Assembly (NCBI GenBank): GCA_001766655.1
Contig: MJCC01000012.1
Span: 1-42,594 of the forward strand
Source: Phytomonas francai
Taxonomy: Eukaryota; Euglenozoa; Kinetoplastea; Trypanosomatida; Trypanosomatidae
Direction: 5' to 3'
Length of the DNA stretch: 42,594 bases
Positions 10,087 through 20,255 of the stretch are shown piece by piece; the first letter of the stretch is position 1, and each line of letters opens with the position of its first letter. The position numbers and the translations under genes are program-made. The notes below the pieces were generated by a model, which saw only the letters and a list, made by a program, of their open reading frames with translations, did no database searches and was not told the origin of the DNA.

Positions 10087-12450
10087 TTAATTTTCATTTA
10101 CTAGCTCAGGGAGCTTTACGGTTCTGTAACCACTGTAGATATAACCTGGTGGCACTTCGCAGCTCGAGACCTCGACCAAACTGAAGGACCGAATGGTGGA
10201 TTCAAAGATGCCGACAACAAAAAGTGCTACAAAGGGTTCAAATGAGACGGCACACGAGATTCCCTCGCAAAAGACACCCTTTTCGCTACGCTGGCGCGAG
10301 TCATTGGTCTCGTCACCGGATTCCTGTGCATTCGGAGTTCTGGGATAGGGGCTGCTGCCCTCCAATTCAAATGTTCGGCCTTTCTCTAAGGTGAATCGCC
10401 GTTCACACCGCAAGAGCGGCTCTGGCTCATCATAGATGTGCCATTCCTTCACAAGGCTGTCGTCAAACCCAGAGGTGACAAAAACGTCGGGCTCACGCAG
10501 CCTACAGAGGTGACGACCGAGATGGTACTGAGGGCCCTTGTTGTCGGTGACCAGAATCGGAACGTACATCTCCGCCTCTGGCCCCCACACCCAAACTATG
10601 CACTTGCCATCCGATCCGCTGGATACTATCCGATTACCTTCCTGCAGGACTAGCAGTGCAAAGCATCCGATGCAAGGCGTTTTGATAAAACACAGAGGAT
10701 AAGTGACGGGCTCGACACAGCACAGTGGGACGCACAAGTCATTGCTGAGCCCCCCCCCCTCATTGAACCGCACAGTAACCACGGACTGGTCGAGCAAAGA
10801 TCTTAGGGGTTCAATACTGGCTTTGGTCTCGCGTTCAGGCTGGAGGGCGACCTCGTTACACACAACCCCGACCGCTGCACCACCAGCAACGTTATTACCG
10901 AGCTTCGGCTTCCACTTGCTCAGCCGGACCCGATTACAGCAAGTAACCGAATCTGCCCTCTTGTGTGGACCAGACAGTCGCCCTTTGGGGGGTTGGTCGT
11001 TCGCAGGAAGATAGCGCTCCATGTAATTTGCCTCTCGCAGCCATACGTGGTGGTTCACCAACCTTGAGGCGCGCGAGCGTACAACCTGCAGGGCTCTGGT
11101 GTAGTCATTACTTGAAACATCCGCAGAAGGAACCTCCTCACCGTGGACCCCCGCCTTTGCTGCCGCAAAGGGAACACCACGCTGCTGTTCCGATAGAAGA
11201 AACGGCGCAAGAGGCGTGCAAGTTGTCTCACACCAACAAAGCGGGTGAGCAGTGGCTACCTCTGGTTTGGCTTCCTCTTTTCCCTCCGCCGTGGCACAGT
11301 CTTCAGCGTCGCAGAGCGGTTTCCAGCTCAGCTTATCAATTGGCCACGCATAGAAGCCGCTTTCCGTTCCGGCAAGCAGCCTGCACTCGCCGTCTAACGC
11401 TAGGCAATAGATAGGTGATCCCGTCTCACGTTTCGTGGTGTCTTTGCTAACGTCCTCACGATCCACCATACTCAAGGACGAGTGCACGCCAGCCCGGTTA
11501 GGACTAGCCACAAAGATGTGAAGCAGGGCGTACTGCTTCTGGAGGACGTCGACTCTCCACAGCCGCACGGTGGTGGCGTCATCGCCGGTGAAAACGTAAA
11601 GAGCAGCGCGCTCCTGATTACCTAGCGACAGCCGCCAGGATTCCGAAGCCGATTCTCCCTCCCCCTTTATATCATCAGAGGGTGGCGCGTTTAGCGCCAC
11701 TTTACCGGATGGCGACCCCATGCGGTTCACAAACACACCTCCCTCCCATAGCTTCAGGCAACGAACTGGTTTAGGGTGTGGAATAGAGACAAGGGCACTT
11801 GGAAGGGGGTGAAAAAAGCTCAGCGCCACGACGTTGTCTGCTGCGGCGGAGGCAACAATAGTTCCGTTGTGATCGAGAGCTCGAATCAGTTCCTCCCGAG
11901 CGTGTCGATGTAGTAGGCGTCTTGCGCAGCAATGCACGGGGACACAGACGTGCCTCGGCTGTTGCATGGCAGCCGAGGGGGGCCTCAGTTCGGAAGCGAG
12001 GCCCGGGAAGCGTGATCCATGGCGTTCTACTAGCACTCGCAGGAAATGCATAGGCAGCAGGGGTACCGCAAACAGTTGGCCATTGTCTGTCCCGGGGAAA
12101 AAATACTCCACCTGTGTAAATGCGGAAATTGTTTCATCATCCTCGATCACGGAGTTTAGTGCGTGTGTAAACGCACGGGAGCGCTCATCTTCCGATGGAA
12201 AATGCTCTCTCCTTGGTTGCCAGCGATGCAGCACCCACGGCAGCAGCGCCTGTGCATCCTCACATGACAGGGTGGGAAGAAGGGTGTAATCCAATGACGA
12301 TAGGTAGTTGAAGTCGTCTACGTCAAGACAGAGATGATCCCGTTCGGCGCTATCCGATTGTTGCCTAAGAAAGGATGGCGTTTCCACACATGCTGGAAGT
12401 TTGCAATCGGGTAACTGTTGAATCGGGAAACTGCCACGACTCGACCACAT
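10087..12450 (-). CDS. WD40-repeat-like protein (787 aa)
   Basis: The start is ATG at 12450. Several degenerate WD-type blades can be read: an IVSSGSDGKCIVWVWGPEA segment and a FVTSGFDDSLVKEWHIYD segment in the last third, and weaker ones in the first half (for example VAFTGDDATTVRLWRVDV-like spacing and YCLALDGECRLLAGTESGF). This suggests a beta-propeller scaffold, possibly two, separated by low-complexity acidic or Ser-rich linkers. No membrane segment is present. The partners and pathway are unknown. A run of ten C at 10750-10759 lies inside the coding region (Gly-Gly-Gly), a spot prone to sequencing frame errors, but the frame remains open. Confidence 0.7.
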   Translation of the reverse strand: MWSSRGSFPIQQLPDCKLPACVETPSFLRQQSDSAERDHLCLDVDDFNYLSSLDYTLLPTLSCEDAQALLPWVLHRWQPRREHFPSEDERSRAFTHALNSVIEDDETISAFTQVEYFFPGTDNGQLFAVPLLPMHFLRVLVERHGSRFPGLASELRPPSAAMQQPRHVCVPVHCCARRLLHRHAREELIRALDHNGTIVASAAADNVVALSFFHPLPSALVSIPHPKPVRCLKLWEGGVFVNRMGSPSGKVALNAPPSDDIKGEGESASESWRLSLGNQERAALYVFTGDDATTVRLWRVDVLQKQYALLHIFVASPNRAGVHSSLSMVDREDVSKDTTKRETGSPIYCLALDGECRLLAGTESGFYAWPIDKLSWKPLCDAEDCATAEGKEEAKPEVATAHPLCWCETTCTPLAPFLLSEQQRGVPFAAAKAGVHGEEVPSADVSSNDYTRALQVVRSRASRLVNHHVWLREANYMERYLPANDQPPKGRLSGPHKRADSVTCCNRVRLSKWKPKLGNNVAGGAAVGVVCNEVALQPERETKASIEPLRSLLDQSVVTVRFNEGGGLSNDLCVPLCCVEPVTYPLCFIKTPCIGCFALLVLQEGNRIVSSGSDGKCIVWVWGPEAEMYVPILVTDNKGPQYHLGRHLCRLREPDVFVTSGFDDSLVKEWHIYDEPEPLLRCERRFTLEKGRTFELEGSSPYPRTPNAQESGDETNDSRQRSEKGVFCEGISCAVSFEPFVALFVVGIFESTIRSFSLVEVSSCEVPPGYIYSGYRTVKLPELVNEN

Positions 12451-12789
12451 TTGTCGTACAGTTTCTCTTTCAGCACACTTTTTAGCGCAATTTTACAACT
12501 TAAACTATTTAGCTATCCTTCAATCCTCACCCCCCAATGAAGCATAAAGCGATGGAGGAAAGGAAAAAGAAAAATAGGTTACAAAAATAAGCATTTTTGC
12601 GCCATCAGCTTTTACATTTTTCCCAATTGCTTATTTTCCCGGTTTCGTTTCTCTACTACCATCATTACTACCATCAATAGTTTGAGCCTTCTCTTATCAT
12701 AAAAAAAAGAAAAACAGTATAACTGAATATAATTCTGGAACAAACAAACTTATTTACAAGTCAAGGCGCACCGTCTGGTGGTGCGCTCA
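12451..12789. other. intergenic region
   Basis: AT-rich, with pyrimidine-rich stretches on the minus strand suitable for trans-splicing and polyadenylation between neighbouring genes. No gene or repeat recognised. Confidence 0.5.
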
Positions 12790-15183
12790 TTAAATCAGTA
12801 TGCGCGATACGAGGGCCCGCGTGGAGGCATATAAAGTCGTTAACAACACACTTTTTTGGGTCTTGCCATGTGCCGAATTTTTCTCCGTAAGGGGCATGTC
12901 ATCCATGTAGAAAAGGTAGCGACTTGTCACACCGTGTGGCAGAACGCCTGTGCGGTGGCATTCCTCAAGTTGCCGCGCGACATAGCTACTTTGCATCTCC
13001 AACGCGGTGGCTCCATGGACCACGTGGTAAAACGTGAGGGCAGGACGATTTTGTAAGATGAATCCTGGGAGTGTGACGCAGGCTCCACGATGAATAACGG
13101 TGGGTGAGGATTTCCCGAAAAACGCCTCGATGTCCTCGACGTTCAAGCTGCCTTGGTTGCAATTTCGAATCTCATCACAGGAATCCTCGCCAAAGGAGCG
13201 CTTTGAAAAGAGAAGTTTTGAGGGAAACATGACATCGCCTTGGTTCCCCTGCAGTCCCGCTGCTTTGCTGAAGAGGTTGACGCTTCGGATGCGTGTGCCA
13301 AAGCTTAACAAGAGCGATCGCAAGATGGCCTCAACCTGGGCGCCGAAAGTTTTGTCCACATTGATGATGAAGTGGGGCTTTGACGAGTTTGCCTCCTTTA
13401 TTGCCTCCTCCACATACGAAGTAAGGGCAGGGTCCACGTGCTCAGTGTTGATCTTTCGAACATCTATCAAGTCCACGATGAGAGCGGAAGAATCCACGTC
13501 CTCCATTACCGTGAAACCGTTCGACTCCAGGCCCGTACGGTAGCATCGTCGCACAATCACGTCCCTTTCAAGAAGAGATGTGAGGGTGTAGTAGTATAGA
13601 TCGTCCGGATTTCTCCACACCCCACTCAACATCGGGCGCGAGGAGCTCGCACCTTCCGCTCCATCCGTAACGTTTTTACTAGTCACCAGGCCCTTCAGCT
13701 CAGGGTTCATTGCACAAAAGCTGTTCCGGAGCACTCGATTAGACGAGAACAGAACATCCACTACAATGTCTGGGGGCAAATTGCTGTCTTTAGGTAGTTG
13801 CAAGGCTTTCTTAATCTGCAAGACGATGGAGAGGCCCCAGGTCGTATACGCGTCGTGGAAAAATTGCCTGGAAACGGTCGGCCCGATGCGAACAACGTAT
13901 TCCTCACGGTGCTGGAGAACATTGTACAGGGCCAGGATCACGTTAGAACCCCAGGCGCGCCTCAGTGCGTCTCTTTCGTGTGGGGAAAAGGAAAGTCGCT
14001 CAAGCGTCTGGGACGCATCCTCCCCGGAGGGCTGCCGCGACAGCCCTTCGCGTAGAATTTCAATCGCAGAAGGGGCGACTAGCTGCTCAAGACGGATGCA
14101 TATCTTTCGAGACTCGACAATAAACATGCATAGCGTGGATACGAAGTCGATGGGATCTGTGAAGCCGTCGCGCATCATAATGAGAGTTTGCCCGCCACCA
14201 GCGAATGTCCAGGCACAGCGCCGCCGCCTGCCGGTGTTGACGGTGAGGGTATTGGGAACAACCCCAGTGCGAATGTTCTCCGTAACGTCCGCAATAAACT
14301 CATAGGAGAGAATGTTCGGCAGCAAAGATGCGAGGACTATAATGTACGTGCTCGTGATGTTCATAGGAAGACGGCGAAGGCAATAGCACAGGGCCTCCCC
14401 ATCAATCTCCTTGGAGCAAACAAGCCTGTGCTGTACCGTTGCACTCTGCTTATAAAGGCCCACAAGCGTTTGTAACGGAAGTAGGTATCCCTCCCCCTGA
14501 TAATCTTCGCTTTTCCGAAAGGAAGCAGAGGACAAGCCAAAAATTGAACGCGAAAAGTCTTTGAAGATTGTGAAAGCCGGCAATGTTTGCACGATGCTGC
14601 TGGAGACACTGCTTGCGAAGACGGGGGACTGAGAAAAGAGAGCAATGAATTTTTCCTTTGGAATCAGCAGCAGGGTGGACCGGAAACTGGCATGATAGGT
14701 AAATTCCGCAGGGCTTTCGAGGATGGCATTGTCGATCCCGAAAACATTCGGTGCGGAAATGCTGCCAACGCGGCGATGCCCAAAGGCGCGCTTGATTCCC
14801 TTTTTCGTGTTCATCACTTCAACCGTGCCCGAGGCAAGGACATAGATGTGCTGCAGCAGTTGGCCTTCCTCAATAATGATGTCTAGCTCTCCGTACTCCC
14901 GTACCATCACATCGAGCTCGGATAGGTGTTTCTCGGAGAGTGTAAAGAGGTGGGGGACAATTTGTAGATAGCGCTGCATGGAAGCCCTGTTGGATAACAT
15001 TGAGAATGGTGCGGATGTATCAAGAATATTCGGAGCTTCTTGAAGTGGTTCTGCAATCGAAAAAAACTCATCCGCGCATTCGCTATTGTCAAAGTAAGCC
15101 TTCTCGTTGGTTTCCATAGATTTTACACGTAGGACTTCGACGTTTTGTACCTGGTCAGAATTCGTGATGGATACAGAACTCAT
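12790..15183 (-). CDS. cyclic-nucleotide-binding-domain-like protein (797 aa)
   Basis: The ATG is at 15183. Residues about 73-190 have the layout of a cNMP-binding domain: a helical lead, then an EGQ..IYVLASGTVEV core of beta strands, then a FG-containing cassette, ending in an LLLIPKEKF strand and helix. In the cassette, the usual FGE...RxA pattern reads FGIDNAILES with no following RTA, so the Glu and Arg that hold ribose and phosphate are missing; this domain may not bind cAMP or cGMP. The remaining 600 residues are unassigned. They include a C-terminal region (about 590-780) with regular alpha/beta character. Possibly a kinetoplastid-specific signalling protein; role unknown. Confidence 0.7.
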   Translation of the reverse strand: MSSVSITNSDQVQNVEVLRVKSMETNEKAYFDNSECADEFFSIAEPLQEAPNILDTSAPFSMLSNRASMQRYLQIVPHLFTLSEKHLSELDVMVREYGELDIIIEEGQLLQHIYVLASGTVEVMNTKKGIKRAFGHRRVGSISAPNVFGIDNAILESPAEFTYHASFRSTLLLIPKEKFIALFSQSPVFASSVSSSIVQTLPAFTIFKDFSRSIFGLSSASFRKSEDYQGEGYLLPLQTLVGLYKQSATVQHRLVCSKEIDGEALCYCLRRLPMNITSTYIIVLASLLPNILSYEFIADVTENIRTGVVPNTLTVNTGRRRRCAWTFAGGGQTLIMMRDGFTDPIDFVSTLCMFIVESRKICIRLEQLVAPSAIEILREGLSRQPSGEDASQTLERLSFSPHERDALRRAWGSNVILALYNVLQHREEYVVRIGPTVSRQFFHDAYTTWGLSIVLQIKKALQLPKDSNLPPDIVVDVLFSSNRVLRNSFCAMNPELKGLVTSKNVTDGAEGASSSRPMLSGVWRNPDDLYYYTLTSLLERDVIVRRCYRTGLESNGFTVMEDVDSSALIVDLIDVRKINTEHVDPALTSYVEEAIKEANSSKPHFIINVDKTFGAQVEAILRSLLLSFGTRIRSVNLFSKAAGLQGNQGDVMFPSKLLFSKRSFGEDSCDEIRNCNQGSLNVEDIEAFFGKSSPTVIHRGACVTLPGFILQNRPALTFYHVVHGATALEMQSSYVARQLEECHRTGVLPHGVTSRYLFYMDDMPLTEKNSAHGKTQKSVLLTTLYASTRALVSRILI

Positions 15184-15609
15184 TAACTACTTTGATAGCG
15201 AAAATATTTTTAGCGAATTATATGCCGCGGTGTAAGTAGGCAAACAAGAACAAAAAAAAAGGAGAGTCTGCCAGCGGTAATTTGACAGGATATGTGTTGA
15301 AATCCTTTGCAAAATTACTAGGGGGGGGGAGAGAGAAAAAGGTTTAGCCAAGTAGACATTGGATATGGTTTTCAAGTTGATGAAAGATCCGTTTTTTGCT
15401 CTTGGTTATATTCGTTATCGTACATTGTTGCTTCTAGGGACAAAATAGGTCCCCCTTTCTTTGTTTCTCCCATACTCCTCCGATTTACTTCGATCGCAAA
15501 TATCACACGTTATGCAAGAAACAAACAGATCCATAAATAGGAAGAAATAAGAGAAACCAATGCGGTGTTTAATACCTGAGTTTTCAATATTTTCGGTTGC
15601 CCCCTCACC
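15184..15609. other. intergenic region with poly-G tract
   Basis: Gene-free. It contains nine G at 15321-15329, followed by a purine-rich stretch, which on the minus strand is a C/T-rich tract upstream of the next downstream gene. Otherwise AT-rich with no recognised feature. Confidence 0.5.
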
Positions 15610-17142
15610 TCACGATTTTCCCCGATATCGCTTCGAAATTGCCCGTTGTCGAATTATGTCAAGAGCGTAGGACTCGGCTTCATCAGAGACGCTCTCCTCT
15701 GAGCGACGAGAACGCTTCCCAATAAACAACTTCAGCTCAACATTTTCTTGGGCACTAGGTAAACTGCGCAACAAAAATTGAACTGGCGGTTGAATGGAAA
15801 AAATGAGTTCGCTTAGGAGATTTTTCTGTAAGTTGTTGCACTTGCTGCCTTTAAACAACGACACTTCACGGGTTTTTTCCCCATCCCATTGGTCGATTAG
15901 AAAACTTTTCAGTGAAGATTTATCGATAGCTAAGGTATTGGGCGTCTGTTGGGAATCGGAGGGTAGAAATGACGCGAAAAAGGCCGATGCGTTGTCTATT
16001 AAGGGCTGCTTGGGTCTCACAGAGCACGACTCACGACGAATAGACACGCGCCTCCGATGGCAGCTGGCATGCTGAACCACAGAAACGAGAAGGGGGAGCC
16101 TGCCTGCTTTGCGCTTTTGAAATTTACTCTTCGAGTCAAAGAACCCTGCGAGCTTGTCGACGCCTTCTGTCTCACAGTAGTCCAAAATAAGGTCAAGCTG
16201 GCCGATTAGCGTGCATGGCGGCCTTTCGGAAATTTTCAGACCCTCATTTAGAAAAGGACACATTACCTGAAAGGCGATGCTCACACACTTCAAAAGATGA
16301 GGTGACATTGTCACGTTAGCGCTTTTGAGATGTGTGTCGAGTATGACCCGCAAGCTGTGGCATAGCTTTTCAATTTTGGCATAATCCCCCAGAACGGAGG
16401 CAGCGTTTAGTGCGAGTTGAAGTGCGGAAATGCCGCGCTGTACCCCTTTCGTCACCAAGTTGGTGCAAAAATAGGTTGGCAATCCCGTTTCGACAATCGC
16501 CGTCTTGTCAAACCAAACGATTGCCCCATGCGCATAGGTGTCGATTGCCTGCATCACATAATCATCCCGTTGCGCCGGGGACAGCAGCATCAGAAAAGGG
16601 AACTGGGACTCGATCTCAGCGAGTTTGGTCTGCTTCGTCTTCCCAACACTCGCAGCGGATACCTGCATGATCCACAACACGACCTCCCTTTTGAGCATTT
16701 CAAAGGAACTTGGAAGAAAAAATGCGTCAGATGCCTGCGCTGAGTGGTTCATGACAGAGAACTGGAGACAATCCCCCGAGCGCTGGGTCACTAGACGAGA
16801 GGAGGCTAGAGATACGTGCAAGAACCCTAGAAAGCTATTCGTGTGTGTTTTGTGCAAGAGAAAGTGCTCAGAGCTATTGATGCACGCACGTACCACGCCC
16901 GTTGCGCCATTTTGCTCAAAAAATATCATAGAATCCCCCGAAAGTGGTAAGCAAGAGGGGAGGGCCCCACATGAGATGCGGGGACTCCAATACAATGCAT
17001 TCAGAGGGTCGCTAATATGCCTAGGTCGTAGACAGTCGTCCGCACTTCCACTACAGACTGTATTTGCGTCAACACTCGCTGCAGTTAATTTTACAAGCGC
17101 ACCTGCAACGTCTTGGGGTGATAACGTATATGGAATACTCAT
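15610..17142 (-). CDS. hypothetical protein (510 aa)
   Basis: The first ATG is at 17142; the codon before it is GTG and was not used. The family is not recognised. The protein appears soluble with no signal peptide or membrane segment, alternating helical and strand-like segments in the first 350 residues. The tail is basic and Ser/Arg-rich with an RRRVSIRRE-like patch, and the last residues are again basic (KRYRGKS), which could be nuclear localisation signals. Codon use and GC resemble the neighbours. It sits between the cNMP-domain gene and RPF2 without obvious functional linkage. Confidence 0.72.
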   Translation of the reverse strand: MSIPYTLSPQDVAGALVKLTAASVDANTVCSGSADDCLRPRHISDPLNALYWSPRISCGALPSCLPLSGDSMIFFEQNGATGVVRACINSSEHFLLHKTHTNSFLGFLHVSLASSRLVTQRSGDCLQFSVMNHSAQASDAFFLPSSFEMLKREVVLWIMQVSAASVGKTKQTKLAEIESQFPFLMLLSPAQRDDYVMQAIDTYAHGAIVWFDKTAIVETGLPTYFCTNLVTKGVQRGISALQLALNAASVLGDYAKIEKLCHSLRVILDTHLKSANVTMSPHLLKCVSIAFQVMCPFLNEGLKISERPPCTLIGQLDLILDYCETEGVDKLAGFFDSKSKFQKRKAGRLPLLVSVVQHASCHRRRVSIRRESCSVRPKQPLIDNASAFFASFLPSDSQQTPNTLAIDKSSLKSFLIDQWDGEKTREVSLFKGSKCNNLQKNLLSELIFSIQPPVQFLLRSLPSAQENVELKLFIGKRSRRSEESVSDEAESYALDIIRQRAISKRYRGKS

Positions 17143-17413
17143 CACATTTACAACAACAACAACAAAAAAAATTCTTTTAAAATTGAAAAGAAAAAGTTAT
17201 ATGGTAGGCAAAGATAAAGATGTTGTGTAAATCAAAAGGCTCGTCAACGAGATAATGTTGAGCCGGCAGAATTTCACAAACAGCGACCCCTGGGAAGGAT
17301 CGCTATGCCCGTGGTTTCGAATGAACCGCATGAAAAATTTACGTGCATGTTATTCGTGGAAAAGGTATTCGGTGGTGTCAAACCCTCTTAGTTACTAGAT
17401 TAGAAATTTATTA

Positions 17414-18517
17414 TTAAATATCGGTTTCAATATTAGTCTCAGAAGACTCGACCGTCGCCTTACGTCCTCGTTTACTTGGCTTCATGTCCTCACCGTCAGC
17501 ATTCCCTTCCTCGTCAATCCCATGCGAACCCTCGAACTTATGAGCACTACGGCGGTGCGCTTTAAACCGTCGCAGGTTCAGCGAGTCGGTGTTTTGCGTG
17601 CCCACGTGCAGTTGGCCGGTAAGATTATTCATCTCATCCGTTGTCACATTCTCTTGTGTGGAACGCATCTTTGCCAAAACCTCTCGGGGTACTCTGCAGG
17701 CCGCACGGAATGCCTGTGGCTCGGCGAATTGGATCCGACGAAGTTCAAAGTCGAAATTGGGTCCAATATCATAGAGTGAAATATTCTGTATCTTTTTACT
17801 AAACCCGGCGGCAAACGAGGGTTTTTGAACCGTGTAGTGCCGCATACATAGTATGGTGTTCCCCTTCTCGGTCGACTTGCTTTTTCTCAAGCAATCGGTA
17901 GCAGGCGCGACACACGCATCCTGGCCGTTGGTGGAGCGTAGAGAGAAGAACAACACTCGATCACACCCGTCTAGGTCAATATCGGTATCGTTGCCACCAC
18001 CAAAAAAGTCGACAAGGAAGTTTTTAAGTCGCATAAAGACAGGATCGGAGGAGAACTCGCTACCCTCAAAAACAAAAAAAGGCTTCCCACCAATGGAACC
18101 CGCCTCCACATCGGATGAGCGCGACATGTCCAAGCGATCTGCCGCAATGATCCCGGCCTCAACCATGTCGAGAATGTGGAAATCAAACAGCCGACCGAAC
18201 GTCAGGTTGTTAGGCCGCTTCTTGTTGTGTGATCCAAAGCAAAACAAGGAGCAGTCGTTTTTAAACCCCAGAAACTCGACATGCTGGTAGCTGTCGAACG
18301 GCGTGAATGCATTTTTCTTTTTCAACACTTTGTTATACGGCTTTGTGATCGCTTTTAGGTCTGTCATGGCATCGCTGCTCACATTATTTATGGAGGAACC
18401 CTTTAGAAAAAGAATACATTTGGGATTCTCCATTACCTTCGGCTCATACTTTTTCAGAGCACGCCGAGCTGTGGTATTCTTGGGCGCCCGCCTCTTAAAG
18501 TCCCCAATGCTAGACAT
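17414..18517 (-). CDS. RPF2: ribosome biogenesis protein RPF2 homologue, Brix domain (367 aa)
   Basis: The start was placed at the ATG at 18517 because it begins the conserved MSSIGDFKRR N-terminus; the longer upstream frame to 18781 is hydrophobic and reads as 5' untranslated sequence. From about residue 31 to 260 it follows the Brix-domain order: a PKCILFLKGS segment, a K-rich PYNKVLKKKN segment, FDSYQHVEFLGFKNDCSLF, then KKRPNNLTFGRLFDFHILD. These match RPF2, which with RRS1 brings the 5S RNP (5S rRNA, uL5, uL18) into pre-60S particles in the nucleolus. The C-terminal tail is acidic and then basic (PSKRGRK), a likely nuclear signal. Length is slightly above the yeast protein. Confidence 0.9.
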   Translation of the reverse strand: MSSIGDFKRRAPKNTTARRALKKYEPKVMENPKCILFLKGSSINNVSSDAMTDLKAITKPYNKVLKKKNAFTPFDSYQHVEFLGFKNDCSLFCFGSHNKKRPNNLTFGRLFDFHILDMVEAGIIAADRLDMSRSSDVEAGSIGGKPFFVFEGSEFSSDPVFMRLKNFLVDFFGGGNDTDIDLDGCDRVLFFSLRSTNGQDACVAPATDCLRKSKSTEKGNTILCMRHYTVQKPSFAAGFSKKIQNISLYDIGPNFDFELRRIQFAEPQAFRAACRVPREVLAKMRSTQENVTTDEMNNLTGQLHVGTQNTDSLNLRRFKAHRRSAHKFEGSHGIDEEGNADGEDMKPSKRGRKATVESSETNIETDI

Positions 18518-18794
18518 CTTGCCGCTTTCCCTACCAAGCCACCGTCTGTAAGTTTTCAACGAGAAAACTGAGGAGCAACTAAAAGAAAACCTTAATGTAT
18601 CCGTGTAAGGAAAAAGATTAACAGATAAACAAGCGAAATATAAGCGATTTGGTTCAGTGAAACTATTGAGATTTTGTAGTAGCCAAAGGATGTAAATACC
18701 CCTCACGTAAAAGTAGGCGACTTGTTGTAAGGTGAACAACCTTGTTACAATTGCCACATGAACACCACACCCATTATACATCTCTCTCTCTCTC

Positions 18795-18830
<36 letters not shown>

Positions 18831-19065
18831 CATATTATATAAACGTTTCGCTAAAATAGAATATTCTATTCTGAAATAACGTGGTATAGCGAGTTTCAAA
18901 ATAAAAAGATCCCCCTCCGCAACCTAAGCTTATAGAATAGGTTCCCTTTCTAGCAGCACCCATCCTTACATCCTATTAGGGGCCTGTTGTGCGGGCCCAT
19001 TGAGGGGGCACAAAAGGCGTGGACCTTCTTGCACAAAGTGAATGCCGGCTCGGGAAAGATGCATC
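18518..19065. other. intergenic region
   Basis: Holds the 5' leader of RPF2 and the 3' region of the kinase gene. It contains the TC/TA/GATA simple repeat at about 18779-18832. No gene seen. Confidence 0.5.
18779..18832. repeat. TC / TA / GATA microsatellite
   Basis: A run of TC units passes directly into TA units and then into GATA tetranucleotides with one AATA interruption. Simple-sequence repeat in intergenic DNA. Confidence 0.9.
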
Positions 19066-19941
19066 TCACATGTCATAAAAGAAAGGGTGTCTCATGGCGT
19101 CCGTTGCCGAGATGCGCGCATTCGGGTCCAGGCTGAGGAGCTTCGCCAATAGGTCGATCGCGTCCTCGCTTGCGCGCGGTAGCATTTCCCGCAGCCCGCA
19201 GCCCGGGCGGGGCTCGAAGTGGACCTTTCCCCAGAGCGGGAGCTTCTCGAGTCCAGGCCAGGTCGCCTCCGTGGGCGTTCCGAGTATGTCGAATATCTTC
19301 GCAATCTGGTTGATATCCCCGTCGCCGGGGAAGCAGGGCCCCCCGACGCCGCGCAGGATCTCGGCGAGGACGCAGCCGGCGGACCAGAGGTCGACCGCCG
19401 CGCCGTAGCGGCGCTGCCCGAAGAGCAGCTCCGGCGCGCGGTACCACCGCGAGGCGACCTCGTGGGTCATCGCCCCCCCCCCGCGGACGCGGCTGAGGCC
19501 GAAGTCGCCGAGCTTCAGCGCGCCCGAGGCCGCGAGGAGGCAGTTCGCCGGCTTCACGTCGCGGTGGAGGACGCCGCGCGCGTGCAGGCCCGCGAGGGCG
19601 GCGAGCAGCATGTGGAAGAGGCGGCGCCCGGCGCGCGGCGGGAGGGGGGCCCCGGGCGCGCGCGCCGCGAGCAGCCGCCCGAGGTCCGTCGCGCAGCGCT
19701 CCATCACGAGCACCACCGAGCCGCCGTGCGCGAAGACCTCGACGACCTCCACGACGAAGGGGTGCCGCACGCGCGCGGCGATCAGAACCTCGCGCGCGAT
19801 CGGATGCGGCAGGCCGCTGGAGCAAGACGGAACGCTCAGGATCTTCAGCGCCACGCGGGCGTTCGTCGCTTTGCAGCGCGCCTCGCGCACAACCCCAAAC
19901 TGACCCTCCGCAATGACATTCCCTAAAATGTACTTTTCCAT
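19066..19941 (-). CDS. CMGC protein kinase, CDK20/CCRK (LF2)-like (291 aa)
   Basis: ATG at 19941. A complete small kinase domain is present: glycine loop AEGQFG (first Gly replaced by Ala), VALK lysine, catalytic loop HRDVKPAN, DFG, and activation segment MTHEVASRWYRAPE ending in APE. An FAHGGSVVLVME segment, a TH motif before the activation-loop APE, and a DINQI...LGTP segment after FPGDGD all match CDK20/CCRK rather than canonical PSTAIRE CDKs. In Chlamydomonas the orthologue LF2 regulates flagellar length, so a flagellar role is plausible. The middle of the gene is extremely GC-rich (95% GC over 19621-19680), forcing Ala, Gly, Arg and Pro into the protein, unlike the AT-leaning neighbours. 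The catalytic residues are intact despite this. Confidence 0.88.
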   Translation of the reverse strand: MEKYILGNVIAEGQFGVVREARCKATNARVALKILSVPSCSSGLPHPIAREVLIAARVRHPFVVEVVEVFAHGGSVVLVMERCATDLGRLLAARAPGAPLPPRAGRRLFHMLLAALAGLHARGVLHRDVKPANCLLAASGALKLGDFGLSRVRGGGAMTHEVASRWYRAPELLFGQRRYGAAVDLWSAGCVLAEILRGVGGPCFPGDGDINQIAKIFDILGTPTEATWPGLEKLPLWGKVHFEPRPGCGLREMLPRASEDAIDLLAKLLSLDPNARISATDAMRHPFFYDM

Positions 19942-20255
19942 CTCACACCTTTCCCTTTCAGGACACAGCTGAAATCAAGAATAGAGTGGCGCAACAACAA
20001 TAATGATTAGTATAAATACATAGGTAGATATAGGGATAGATATCACACTAGTCCTCCAAGCTATGCCACTTCTGTCTGGTGTATTTTTTGTCGATCCACC
20101 GTTCTCCTCCCCACAACAGGCATTTTTTCCACAATTATAAAACCGTTTCGGCAGTACCTATTGAAAGATACTGAAAAACGTTCCAGTAACCCATTCACAT
20201 CCGTTGTTGACGCGGTTCTAAGTTTATATTGAAATCGAGTAATACGTGTGAATTA
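19942..20255. other. intergenic region
   Basis: AT-rich, short GATA/TAGATA-like motifs around 20010-20045; no gene seen. Confidence 0.5.

Noticed and set aside
19219..19926. Other long frames (235 aa plus, 250 aa minus) in the kinase region
   Set aside because: High GC removes stop codons in all frames; only the kinase frame encodes a recognisable protein.
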